Below are positions 8,303-17,014 of a stretch of DNA of 42,579 nt, piece by piece. Position numbers and translations under genes: made by a program. The notes below the pieces were generated by a model. The model saw only the letters and a list, made by a program, of their open reading frames with translations. It had not been told where the DNA came from and did not search any database. Within the stretch, counting starts at the first letter, position 1; the number at the start of each line of letters is the position of its first letter. Source of the stretch: Candidatus Heimdallarchaeota archaeon (GTDB lineage Archaea > Asgardarchaeota > Heimdallarchaeia > JABLTI01); NCBI GenBank assembly GCA_019056785.1, contig DXJV01000033.1:1-42579 (forward strand), given 5' to 3'.

Positions 8303-9433
8303 CTACTTTTCACCATTTTTCTTGAGTTTTTCTAGTGGTTCTGTAATCATGTACTCCTTCGAAACTTTCCATTGCTTGAGAGTAAAGTCAAAGTTTTCAG
8401 GATAGAACCAATAAAGTTTAGATTTTTGTGTGTCTAAGTTAAAGATTTTACTCCTTGGAATTTTTTCCCACATCGAAAAAGCAAACTCTGATGCTTGGGC
8501 TGGGCTCATGTTTGCTGATAGGATTATGTGGCCCCCTTCTAAAATATTATATATTAGCTGAAAAGGTGGGGGGTTATTTTCCAATGTATGGTAGAGTTCT
8601 GCTTTAATCTTGTCGGGGACATTATAACCGATACCCAAATAGAATTCCGTCAAGTCAAAAATGCTTCGATCAAAGAGTAATCTTTTGGTTTCAATGTAAT
8701 GGTTTAAGACGTAATTGTAATCTCGGTGCGTTTGTGTTTTGCTCATTTTCAATTTATCTTTGAGTTCACTTTGCTTGATCGCTCCATCCATTGTTAGAAA
8801 TCGTAAAATCTGGAACTGCTTGGGATTAAAAGTCGAAAGGTCAATTTTTATTTCTGGAACTTCCGGCAGAGTTTTGCTTGCCCGCTCGGTTAGTTTGAAC
8901 CACTCTTTCCATGAAAAATGCCAGCGAGAAATTTCCATATTAAATCTCGTGAGGTCTGCGAAGCGATTTTTCCCGATTCCTATGCTGGTGAATATTTCAA
9001 AAGTGGAAACAATCTTACGTTTTTTTAATTGTTCAAAAAATCCTTGTAGAAGTTTCGTTGAGCCTTTTGGAATATCAAATTGCATAAATAAATGGAATGC
9101 CCCACCAAAAGCCCTTGCTCGATAATGGGTATAGGGATGTTCATCACAAGCTTGTTCCAGTTTTCCCAGATCAGTTATTGATTGTACTTGGGCCAAAACA
9201 TATGTCCGCTGTAAACCGAGTGTTAGGGGGTCATAGATAGCGATTATTTTTCGAATAATCCCTCTTTCAAACAGGTCATCAACTTTTCGTTTTGCTGTTA
9301 TCCTTGTTATCCCTAAAAGTTGAGCCAGCTCAGTCATTGGCATTGAAGGATTTGTTTCTAATGCTAAGAGAATAGCAAAGTCTTGATACGAAAGATTGTT
9401 GTTCACTAAAGTACCCTTCTCAATGGCATTCAT
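8303..9433 (-). CDS. Lrp/AsnC-type transcription regulator with duplicated module
   Basis: The 376-residue protein is about twice the usual 150-residue Lrp/AsnC length. Residues 20-65 form a winged helix-turn-helix (MTELAQLLGITRITAKRKVDDLFERG). This is followed by an alpha/beta region resembling the ligand-sensing half (YVLAQVQSITDLGKLEQACDE). A second HTH-like unit lies near residues 200-245 (ILRFLTMDGAIKQSEL, then MSKTQTHRDYNYVL), followed by another alpha/beta part. The protein therefore looks like two HTH-plus-sensor modules in tandem. It starts from an ATG 25 bases from the neighbouring secreted-protein gene on the same strand, so the two could be co-transcribed. Confidence 0.75.
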   Translation of the reverse strand: MNAIEKGTLVNNNLSYQDFAILLALETNPSMPMTELAQLLGITRITAKRKVDDLFERGIIRKIIAIYDPLTLGLQRTYVLAQVQSITDLGKLEQACDEHPYTHYRARAFGGAFHLFMQFDIPKGSTKLLQGFFEQLKKRKIVSTFEIFTSIGIGKNRFADLTRFNMEISRWHFSWKEWFKLTERASKTLPEVPEIKIDLSTFNPKQFQILRFLTMDGAIKQSELKDKLKMSKTQTHRDYNYVLNHYIETKRLLFDRSIFDLTEFYLGIGYNVPDKIKAELYHTLENNPPPFQLIYNILEGGHIILSANMSPAQASEFAFSMWEKIPRSKIFNLDTQKSKLYWFYPENFDFTLKQWKVSKEYMITEPLEKLKKNGEK

Positions 9434-9457
9434 AGCTTACTTTTCGTATGATCTATT

Positions 9458-9961
9458 TCATAGTTTAATTTCGCACTGCAAAGGCCCTCCGGCGCCTTCA
9501 TCACCACCTGGAGGGTCAAAGGCGAAACAATCACTTCCATATACGTAATAATTTGCGTAGTAAGGGAGATAGCAGGTCAATATAACTTGATACCACCCAG
9601 CTTCGCCAGCATGGTTATAGAAATAAATGGTTGGTGTTGCATATGTGTCTAAAACGCAAATGAATTGATAGAGATAATCATAGTAGTATCCTGAGGGGCA
9701 TTTCAAGGAGGCAAGGAAGTAAAAGTCTACAACTTTGTTCATACAGCAATACATGCCTTCATGTTCTACATTGAGTGTAAATTCGGCTGCAATATCATTC
9801 TCTATTCCATCAGCATCTGCTGCAAAATAATAAGCATTTGTAATTTCAATGGTAACTTGAAACACGCCATTAGAAACGACTGTACGTCCTTTTGCGAGGG
9901 AAAGCGGAGTAACCGCTAAAAAGGCTATGAAAGTCAAGAGAAGAATTTTTTTCATTCTCAT
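9458..9961 (-). CDS. Exported Cys- and Tyr-rich protein
   Basis: The 167-residue protein has a clear signal peptide (MKKILLLTFIAFLAVTPLSLAKG). The mature part is rich in Tyr, aromatic residues and Cys (eight Cys, including YCCMNK, LKCPSG, FICVLD, LTCYLP, SDCFAF and LQCEIK), so disulfides are likely. It has no C-terminal anchor and ends in an acidic Gly-rich stretch (PPGGDEGAGGP). The beta-strand-rich pattern suggests a small surface or secreted adhesin-like domain; no family is recognised. Two adjacent starts (9961 and 9955) are possible. It lies just upstream of the Lrp-like gene on the same strand. Confidence 0.7.
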   Translation of the reverse strand: MRMKKILLLTFIAFLAVTPLSLAKGRTVVSNGVFQVTIEITNAYYFAADADGIENDIAAEFTLNVEHEGMYCCMNKVVDFYFLASLKCPSGYYYDYLYQFICVLDTYATPTIYFYNHAGEAGWYQVILTCYLPYYANYYVYGSDCFAFDPPGGDEGAGGPLQCEIKL

Positions 9962-10136
9962 TTTATTTCACTTGTTTCTTTTGGTATTTTGAAATTAAAA
10001 AGGTTTGGGCGACATGTAAATCTAAGCCCCGTCCTCTTTGACATCTGTTTCGAGGTAATATTATCCTCATATTGTCCTCATGAACTCAAAGCTTTTAATG
10101 GAAAAGTGGTAATCTATCCTCCGGTTGGAACATATC

Positions 10137-10778
10137 ATGGACTCAGCATACGGCGATTCAATAGTTGAACCAATAGAACCTATTATCGACCTTTTTTTCC
10201 AATTAACAGAAGCTCAATTAAAAAAACAATACCCGCTTCCAGAAGCAGAACGTATAAACACTTCTTTCCAATTAGTTTTTCAGCGCTTATTGGCAAAATA
10301 TAGTGATAATTCTAACATCCTCAAAAACGATGCTATTAACCCTATCTTTCTTATTGCCTTGCATGAATCGCAACAACTTACCCATGATGAGTTAGTAGAA
10401 CAAATGCTGGCAATATATCGGGAGATGCTTACAGAGATACTTCTTTCGCAAGCAATTATGCTTTCCACAAGTGAGGACCCTTGGAGAACTTTTGTCGAGA
10501 CAACAAAAGCTACCAATAAAGAGCTTTACGAAAACGACTTTTTCCGTTGTAAAACAGTTATTGACCAGGAGCAAGAGTTTGGCTTTGACATTCACCGGTG
10601 TGTTTATTTTGAAGTGTTCAAAGAAGAAGGTTATCTTGAACTTGCCCCCCTTTTATGCCAATATGATTTTATTCTTGCTGAGAGTATTTCTGATTGGGTG
10701 GAATTCCAACGCGATGAGACTATTGCTGAAGGATTCAATCGCTGCACTTTTCGGTATTTCAAAAAGTCTTCGGGATGA
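10137..10778 (+). CDS. L-2-amino-thiazoline-4-carboxylic acid hydrolase-like protein
   Basis: The protein has about 213 residues. The C-terminal half matches the ATC-hydrolase family pattern (enzymes opening 2-aminothiazoline-4-carboxylate toward cysteine): FGFDIHRCVYFEVFKEEG, then LAPLLCQYDFILAE, then ETIAEGFNRCTFRYF, with the conserved Cys in RCVYF and PLLC and the closing Cys in RCTFR. The N-terminal half is helical. Whether the substrate is ATC is unknown, since many archaeal members are uncharacterised. An in-frame TTG at 10125 is an alternative start. The gene is alone between divergent and downstream units. Confidence 0.65.
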   Translation: MDSAYGDSIVEPIEPIIDLFFQLTEAQLKKQYPLPEAERINTSFQLVFQRLLAKYSDNSNILKNDAINPIFLIALHESQQLTHDELVEQMLAIYREMLTEILLSQAIMLSTSEDPWRTFVETTKATNKELYENDFFRCKTVIDQEQEFGFDIHRCVYFEVFKEEGYLELAPLLCQYDFILAESISDWVEFQRDETIAEGFNRCTFRYFKKSSG

Positions 10779-10950
10779 TGCGTGAGTTTTTGGTTTTACA
10801 AGGGATTGTTCGACTCTCGCTTCCATCATAAATGCTCTTCCCAGTTCGTTTTAAGGAATAGCTATTTGTAATAAATAACAGTCTATTGCTCAAAACTATT
10901 CTTTTATATAATAAGTTGAGATTTACAACTAAGTAGAGGAGTTTTTCTCT

Positions 10951-12339
10951 TTGAAAAAGCACAAATTAGCTTCCTTTTCTATTCTGAGTATACTCATTCT
11001 TTTTCAAGTTCTTTTTTTTACCGGCAGTTTAAATGATTTTACAGATGTAGTCTCTTTAGAGATACAAAAAACTGCCCATGTTTTATGGGAGAAAAGTTAC
11101 CCCAGGGCCTATAAGGATGCCGCTTCATCGATTGTAAAGGATCCAAATGGGGGATATATTATCTCGGGTTTTACAAACTCGAGTGGGAAAGGAAATTATG
11201 ACATTCTCATCCTTAAAATTGCCGCTAATGGTAGTTATCTTTGGAACAAAACCTATGGGGCTGAAGAAGAAGATATCGGTTATGAAATCATCAATTGTCG
11301 ACTTGGAGGGTTTGCTCTTGCATCAACTTTTACTAATACCTCTGTTGCTGTAACTAATAGTGACTTTCTTATCACCAAACTATCCCCAACAGCACATGTT
11401 CTCTGGAACCATTCCTATAGCGGCCCGAATCAAGACGACATTTCTAGTTGGGTTGGTGATGAAGGTTTCTCAATTGCAGAATGTTCTAATGATGACTTGA
11501 TTGCTGCTGGTGTAACTCGTGGGCCGTTTAATGATAATGATATTTGGTTAATGCGTTTGTTGCCCACAGGGAGAAGGCTCTGGCAACAAACTTATCATAA
11601 AAAGGATATTGATCGTTGCTTTTCCCCCCATTCCGTTCTCCAATGCCAGGATGGTGGATTTGCTGTAGTAGGCTATACGTATAACATTACAGACTCTAAT
11701 CAAGTGTGGTTAATCAAAGTAGACTCAAATGGAAATGAACTCTGGAATAGGACCTTCGGTGATACAATAGGCTTTCAAAGACCAGCTGCGCTTGTGGAAT
11801 GTAATGACGGCGGTTTTGGAATCTTGGCGACCACGAAATCATTTGGTGCTGGCGATTCAGATATTTGGTTGATACGAACAAATGCTTTCGGCCAACAGCT
11901 CTGGAATAAAACTTTTGGTGGGCCTGAGTTTGATGGCGCTACTTATCTTCAAGAAATGTTAGATGGTGGTTTCGCAGTTTTAGGCTCCACACATAACTTT
12001 GGAGCAGAACAAGGTGATGCTTGGCTTTTACGAACAGATAGTAATGGGGACCTCTCATGGAATTTTACTTTTGGAGACATGTTTGGCAACAGTGGCGCAG
12101 CATTTATCTTTGAGGGTGATAATACTTTTACTATCGCTGGCAGTACAAATGCTGAAGGAGAGCCTTTTAGTGATATCTGGGCTCTCAAAGTAAGGATTAA
12201 TATTTCAACCATAACGACAACTCCTTCCTCTCCAACTGAAACAAGCTCGGCTTTTACAATTGTTTTTGTAGTCCCTTTCATTATTGTTATGGGAATGCTG
12301 CGTCGAACAAAGCTTTCTTCAAAAAAAGTTAGAAAGTAA
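10951..12339 (+). CDS. Exported, C-terminally anchored beta-propeller protein
   Basis: The 462-residue protein begins with a signal peptide (FSILSILILFQVLFFTG). Six or seven repeats of about 50 residues follow, each with the pattern DxWLxKxDxxGxxLWNxTFGG...DGGFAxxGxT (for example IWLIRTNAFGQQLWNKTFGG and AWLLRTDSNGDLSWNFTFGD). This is a blade pattern of beta-propellers common in archaeal surface proteins. After a Thr/Ser-rich linker (STITTTPSSPTETS) comes a membrane helix and a basic tail (RRTKLSSKKVRK). The start is TTG, supported by a GAGGAG ribosome binding site about 10 bases upstream. It probably acts as a cell-surface binding protein; the ligand is unknown. Confidence 0.8.
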   Translation: MKKHKLASFSILSILILFQVLFFTGSLNDFTDVVSLEIQKTAHVLWEKSYPRAYKDAASSIVKDPNGGYIISGFTNSSGKGNYDILILKIAANGSYLWNKTYGAEEEDIGYEIINCRLGGFALASTFTNTSVAVTNSDFLITKLSPTAHVLWNHSYSGPNQDDISSWVGDEGFSIAECSNDDLIAAGVTRGPFNDNDIWLMRLLPTGRRLWQQTYHKKDIDRCFSPHSVLQCQDGGFAVVGYTYNITDSNQVWLIKVDSNGNELWNRTFGDTIGFQRPAALVECNDGGFGILATTKSFGAGDSDIWLIRTNAFGQQLWNKTFGGPEFDGATYLQEMLDGGFAVLGSTHNFGAEQGDAWLLRTDSNGDLSWNFTFGDMFGNSGAAFIFEGDNTFTIAGSTNAEGEPFSDIWALKVRINISTITTTPSSPTETSSAFTIVFVVPFIIVMGMLRRTKLSSKKVRK

Positions 12340-12450
12340 GCCTTTTTTTGAAAAAAGTTTTTAAAAAAACAAGGTAGATGTTGTCATGAGTGAGAGTCAA
12401 TAGAGTGGATAGTATTACCAGTAAAAGAACTATTAGAAATAGAAGTGTCT

Positions 12451-12467
12451 CTTTTCCCTGAGAAAAG
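12451..12467. repeat. Short inverted repeat downstream of the propeller gene
   Basis: CTTTTC and GAAAAG form a six-base-pair stem with a five-base loop. It sits just upstream of the stronger hairpin at 12476-12505 and may contribute to a terminator region. Confidence 0.3.
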
Positions 12468-12475
12468 GCGGAAAA

Positions 12476-12505
12476 AAGACGGGGAACATTTTTTCACCCC
12501 GTCTT
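12476..12505. terminator. Hairpin between the propeller and TPR genes (possible terminator or RNA element)
   Basis: AAGACGGGG pairs perfectly with CCCCGTCTT over nine base pairs around a 12-base loop containing a run of T, followed by ATTTTAT. It is the strongest hairpin seen in the protein-coding part. It lies about 140 bases after the propeller stop and 120 bases before the TPR gene. Archaeal termination usually depends on T-runs rather than hairpins, so a processing or regulatory RNA role is also possible. Confidence 0.4.
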
Positions 12506-12625
12506 CATTTTATAACGGTTATTTTTCTCAAATGTTCTTGATACAAGGCTAATTCTTTCGGTATTGGCATGTTTTTAAAGTGAGATTAAGATACTCTGTT
12601 GCTTCTTAAAGGTGCTTGAAAGTAA

Positions 12626-13051
12626 ATGGTGAACGAACTGAACTTGTTGCAAAAAAAATGCACTAAGCCGTCTAAAGTCGAAGAACTCTCAGCATTTGAA
12701 ATGAAATTTCTTCAAGGTTTTTATAGACTTTTAGAAGGAGATTGCACAGAAGCTGTGAGATTATTTAGCAAAGCTTTCAGCTATAAACCTCGAGAGAATA
12801 GCTTTTACAAAATTGCCGGGACAATTTACTCCCATCAAGGAAAACGGAAAGAAGCAGAAGAAAGTTTCCGAAAAGCAATATTGATACAGTCAAAAGGTGT
12901 TGTCTCAACTCAAAAGCATTCTGTTTCAGCAATTTCACCTGACTTGCCATCTCACACACGGACCTTGAAAAAAAGGAAGCCAGATCTTTTACAGGTGCTT
13001 TCAAGAACACCTTTAATTAAGCGGCAAAAAGATTCCTCTAAAGAGGTTTAA
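12626..13051 (+). CDS. TPR-repeat protein with basic C-terminal tail
   Basis: The 141-residue protein has two TPR-like repeats around residues 30-95: [20 protein letters not shown] ending AFSYKPRE, and [20 protein letters not shown] ending AILIQSKG. The last 40 residues are basic and probably disordered ([21 protein letters not shown]). No signal peptide. A protein-binding adaptor role is the family expectation. It converges on the MalY/PatB-like gene. Confidence 0.7.
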   Translation: MVNELNLLQKKCTKPSKVEELSAFEMKFLQGFYRLLEGDCTEAVRLFSKAFSYKPRENSFYKIAGTIYSHQGKRKEAEESFRKAILIQSKGVVSTQKHSVSAISPDLPSHTRTLKKRKPDLLQVLSRTPLIKRQKDSSKEV

Positions 13052-13094
13052 GTAAAGTCCCTTTTAGAGCTGTATTTGGGAGAAGCCCTTCGCC

Positions 13095-14297
13095 TTACTT
13101 TTTAAGACGTTTAATGAGTGCGTCTCGAATTCTATTGAGCGCTTCTTTTAAAATTTCTCGTGGGCAAGCAATATTGATTCTTTGGAATCCTGCACCTGAC
13201 TCACCAAACATTGCCCCATCGTCAAGCCCTACTTTTGCTTCTTCTTTTATGATTCGGTCTAATTCTTTTGCTCCAATGCCTAAAGGCCGAAAGTCTACCC
13301 ATGGTAAGTATGTTCCCTCGAGGGGGAGAACATAACAATTTGGGAAGTTTATTGCAAAGAAATCCTTCAAAAAGCAATAATTGTCCCAAATATAAGCAAG
13401 CACTTCGTTTAGCCAATTTTCACAGCTGTTATAAGCGGTCTCTGTTGCAACCAAAGCAAAAATTGATGGTGAAGCGATTGAAATATTGGTAAGAGCCGTT
13501 GTGAAATCCTCTCGTAGAGTGGGATTTGGAATAATAACATTGCTCGACTTTAAGCCAGCAATATTAAATGTTTTTGTGGGAGCAACACATGTGAAACTTC
13601 TCTTAGCAAATTCCAGTGAAATTGAAGCAAAAGGAATGTGTTTATAATTGTTAAAAGTGATGTCACAGTGAATTTCATCTGAAATAACAAGTACGTTGTT
13701 TTCCATACAGATCTCTCCCAACTGTTTCAGTTCCTCTGTTTTCCAAACCCTGGCAACGGGATTGTGAGGAGAACAAAGAATAAGTAACTTTGTTCGTGGC
13801 ATAGCGCATTTCTCTTTGAGGTCTTTAAAGTCAATTTGATAGCTCCCCCCAGAAAAGAGCAACTCATTGTTTAAGACTTCTCTCCCATTATTTTTAATTG
13901 TTCTAGCAAATGGATAATAGACTGGTTCTTGTATAATAACCCCATCGCCGGGCTTGCTGAAAGTCTGTATAATCACATTAATGGCTGTGACCACACCCGG
14001 TGCAAATTGCAACCATTCTTTCTCAATCGACCAACCATGCCTTTGCTTAAACCAGTTAATGATGGCTTGATAATAAGATTCAGATGGAATAGTGTAGCCA
14101 AAAATACCATGCTCTACGCGTTTTTTAAGTGCCTGGAGAAGAACTTCAGGTGCTCGAAAGTCCATGTCTGCCACCCAGAGTGGAAGGAGGTCGCCAACAC
14201 CAAAGTATTCTTCCATGAACTTCGCATCCCATTTAATCGCATCTGTGCCTTCTCGCGTAATTAGTTCATCAAAATTATATCTGTTCTTTTTTGGCAT
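13095..14297 (-). CDS. MalY/PatB-type PLP-dependent C-S lyase / aminotransferase
   Basis: The protein has 400 residues from the Met of MPKKNRYNFDELI, the usual length for this family. Fold-type I features are visible: LPLWVADMDFRAPEVL and IFGYTIPSESYYQAI near the N-terminus (typical of MalY/PatB), FAPGVVTAINVIIQ, CSPHNPVARVW, VISDEIHCDITF (PLP-binding Asp) and APTKTFNIAGLKSS with the Schiff-base Lys. Members cleave cystathionine or cysteine C-S bonds, and some act as aminotransferases. An upstream Met (14336) would add 13 residues outside the family pattern. It is divergent from the metallo-beta-lactamase gene. It could supply or consume sulfur amino acids, but no pathway partner is adjacent. 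Confidence 0.85.
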   Translation of the reverse strand: MPKKNRYNFDELITREGTDAIKWDAKFMEEYFGVGDLLPLWVADMDFRAPEVLLQALKKRVEHGIFGYTIPSESYYQAIINWFKQRHGWSIEKEWLQFAPGVVTAINVIIQTFSKPGDGVIIQEPVYYPFARTIKNNGREVLNNELLFSGGSYQIDFKDLKEKCAMPRTKLLILCSPHNPVARVWKTEELKQLGEICMENNVLVISDEIHCDITFNNYKHIPFASISLEFAKRSFTCVAPTKTFNIAGLKSSNVIIPNPTLREDFTTALTNISIASPSIFALVATETAYNSCENWLNEVLAYIWDNYCFLKDFFAINFPNCYVLPLEGTYLPWVDFRPLGIGAKELDRIIKEEAKVGLDDGAMFGESGAGFQRINIACPREILKEALNRIRDALIKRLKK

Positions 14298-14416
14298 GGT
14301 AAAAACCACATTTTTTAGTGTAATATCTTTAAACAAGGTAAATACAATTAAAAAGAATTATTCTCAAATATTTGTATCTAATGTTGTTTTTCTAAAAAAA
14401 GCAATCTGTGATTATA

Positions 14417-15280
14417 ATGGAAGTATCAGTAATAAATCTCTATAATGATATAGCCCCACCTGGCAAAGGTTTTATAGCTGATCATGGGCAGTCTTTTTAC
14501 TTTGCCGCTGAGAGCTTCAAAGTGCTCTTTGATACGGGTACAAATGGGAAGACCCTCCTTCACAATATGGAGATTGCAGGTGTTGATCCAAACACAATTG
14601 AAACGGTAGTTCTTTCGCATGGGCATTATGATCATACGGGGGGTTTGCGTGAACTTCTAAAAAAACGCATAACCGAGCATCCATTAAAGATCATTGCCCA
14701 TCCAGATGTGTACTCAAAAAAAGTTAGAAGAAAGAAGAAATGGTTCCATGAAATGTTCCAAGATATTGGCTTTCCACCAATGCCCGAGGCATTGACCAGA
14801 AAAGTTTCCTTCACTTTTACTCGAGACTTTTATGCAATAAACAATGTTCTTTTTGTAACAGGCGAAATAACAGAACGACCATACAAAGCCGGAATCTCTG
14901 AATATCATTTTACTAAGCAAAGTGATAAATGGTTGCTAGATAAAATGAAGGATGATATGAGTTTAATTTTGAAAACAAAAGAAGGATTAGTGGTGTTTTG
15001 TGGGTGTTGCCATGCGGGCTTGTTGAATACTTTGGGCGCAATAAGGAAGCACTTCCCGGAAGAAAAGTTTCAAGCAATCGTTGGGGGAACACATATGTAC
15101 CAGTTCACAAGAGCAGAGGTTGCTCTTGTTGCTAAAAAGCTTGAGGAATCTTTTGACAAACCAAAATTATTTTTTAACCATTGCAGCGGGTTAAATACCA
15201 TTGAACTTCTCAAAGAACTCTATAGCGAAAAGCTGGTAAGTGATTGCCTTATTGGTTCAAAATTCGTTTATGACTGCTAG
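14417..15280 (+). CDS. Metallo-beta-lactamase fold protein (dihydropterin-RFAP synthase-like subfamily)
   Basis: The 287-residue protein has the metal-binding motif SHGHYDHTGGL near residue 75, a conserved FCGCCHAGLLNT segment (third metal ligand His) and a late NHCSGLN segment. The pattern is that of the archaeal/bacterial subfamily often annotated as 7,8-dihydropterin-6-methyl-4-(beta-D-ribofuranosyl)aminobenzene-5'-phosphate synthase (MJ0301-like). It begins with VSVINLYNDIAPPGKGFIADHG, also typical. The methanopterin link is inferred from annotation habit and not from context. The frame is open to a GTG at 14408, but the ATG at 14417 fits better. Confidence 0.75.
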   Translation: MEVSVINLYNDIAPPGKGFIADHGQSFYFAAESFKVLFDTGTNGKTLLHNMEIAGVDPNTIETVVLSHGHYDHTGGLRELLKKRITEHPLKIIAHPDVYSKKVRRKKKWFHEMFQDIGFPPMPEALTRKVSFTFTRDFYAINNVLFVTGEITERPYKAGISEYHFTKQSDKWLLDKMKDDMSLILKTKEGLVVFCGCCHAGLLNTLGAIRKHFPEEKFQAIVGGTHMYQFTRAEVALVAKKLEESFDKPKLFFNHCSGLNTIELLKELYSEKLVSDCLIGSKFVYDC

Positions 15281-15686
15281 AGGAATTTCTATTATTTTAA
15301 CTTTAAAAAAAAGAAATTTAATGGCAAGTGAGTATAGAAAAAACTACTGAGCTGAAGCCTCCAGGTTGTGCTAAAGAATTTAATAACAAGCTGCTTTTGT
15401 AAAATGCTGTTCGACAATACTAGAGATTCTTTTAATACCATTTACAAACTTAATTAATTTCTTAAACACTCGGTTGAGAATTAACCATTGCTTTATCCCT
15501 GCTATAATTGTGTAAAAAACTTAGTGTGTTGTTCAATAAGAGAAAGAGAAGAAAATTTCTCCGGCTTTTTTGGGCTTAAATTTCACATTCTTCTTTTTCA
15601 TTCCAGAACTATATGAACACCTTTCGTTGAAATTCCAAATGGAATAAATTATAAGGCAATTTGTTCCTAAATTATTTGTGAGTTAA
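15281..15686. other. Intergenic region, no gene recognised
   Basis: These 400 AT-rich bases follow the metallo-beta-lactamase gene. I see no convincing CDS. A 44-codon open stretch on the minus strand (about 15403-15535) lacks a start codon. The right end holds AATTATAAGG at about 15646-15655, a plausible TATA box for the decayed phospholipase gene that begins with a TTG at 15687. Confidence 0.5.
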
Positions 15687-17014
15687 TTGAAAGGGAAGCA
15701 GAAATTACTCCTCCTTATTCTCTTTACAAGCCTTATATTGACGGTATTAAATAGTCCATCTACTCCTCAAACACAGGCTTATCCGAGTTCTTATCCTTTT
15801 GGTATGCATTCTCGTCTAATTGTCCAATCAATTAATTGCCTTTATCTTGATAGTGAAAACGAGAGTGGCTATCTTTTTTAATGCTACTCTGAACTCCGCG
15901 ATTCGGAGCAGAATTATTTTGAAATGCTCAGTAGAGCCCAAGTCGCATATGACTTAAGTTTTCTCTTAAAGAAGGGCCACTATTGGGATCCAAATAGAAA
16001 GAGAGGCTATTTGGGTGATTTAGGTGCACCTTATCACGCACGTGAGCATTTTACTGCTGCAGTAAATTTCTATCTTGGGCTTGAGGGAGTAGTTCTTAAC
16101 AAATCGCATGCATACTATGAACTTGGTCATGTTATCCATCTCATTCAAGACCTGACTGTCCCCTTCCATGCTCATAATGATGCCTTCGAGCCACACACTA
16201 CGTATGAAGATTATTGTTATAGGCTCTTAAGTGATGACCAATTCATTTTAACGACCTCCGGGAATTATAGCGTGCAAAGAGATTAGCAAGGAAAGATAAA
16301 TGCTAGGGTTGGGTTCATCAAGCGGCATTGCTCGCCTATCCATATTATTGCCCTATCAAAAGCAATCAAACAGATGCTTGCTGGTATTCTATCGCTCAAA
16401 AGCTCATTAATACTGCTATTAGTCTTGTGGCTGGCATTCTCTTTTATTTTTGGCAATACGTACATGACATTGATTTTGATCAGGATGGATTAAATGCCAC
16501 TGCGGAGCAATATTACAATACTGATTATAGGTCAAATGACACAGATAGAGATCTGCTATTAGATTATGAGGAGACAGTTCCGGGGGCAGATGGTTTCATT
16601 ACTGACCCAACATCAAGTGATACTGATCAAGATGGTTATTCAGACTATGCAGAAATTTTCGACTATTTTACCAATCCAACAGATAAATTCGATAATCCTT
16701 ATTACTTGGTCCCCTTAAATTGTCGCAAGTTTGTTGGCTTAAGCAATAAACGAAACTCTGTCCATTTTTATTGGTTACAACCATTGAATTTTCTACCCGG
16801 TTGGTATTACAAAATTTTCCTCGTTCAAGAACAGCAAGCACCACTTCTTATTTATAATGGAACAAACCGGTATTTTACTTTTAATCCACCTAGCGAGGAT
16901 AGCTTTTATTCCTTCAGATTATATTGTTACAAAAATGAAGTTACTCACGGGATATATTTACAATGGTCAGGTGGCCTTACTAGTGTCCATCCACAAACAG
17001 ATGTTCATAGTTAA
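15687..17014 (+). pseudogene. Decayed exported zinc-dependent phospholipase C-like protein with Ca-binding repeats
   Basis: Three consecutive pieces form one former protein. The first (TTG at 15687) has a signal peptide (KLLLLILFTSLILTVLN) and ends at an in-frame TAA (15879-15881). The same frame continues with YYELGHVIHLIQDLTVPFHA and NDAFEPHTTYEDYC, the His/Asp zinc pattern of phospholipase C / S1-P1-type enzymes, up to a TAG at 16284-16286. The frame then shifts; GWVHQAALLAYPYY and SLVAGILFYFW continue the enzyme. The tail has thrombospondin type 3-like repeats (DFDQDGLNATAEQYY, SDTDQDGYSDYAEIF). One in-frame stop plus a frameshift flanked by stops indicates decay. The final TAA overlaps the ATG of the next gene (TAATG), so the ancestral gene was probably coupled to that hydrolase. 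Confidence 0.8.

Noticed and set aside
15403..15535. A 44-codon minus-strand open stretch ending KAACY
   Set aside because: It has no start codon, no recognisable homology and only modest length in AT-rich DNA.
15687..17014. Stop-codon recoding (for example pyrrolysine at TAG) in the phospholipase-like gene
   Set aside because: A TAA and a frameshift are also present, and all three stops are used as normal terminators elsewhere in the window.
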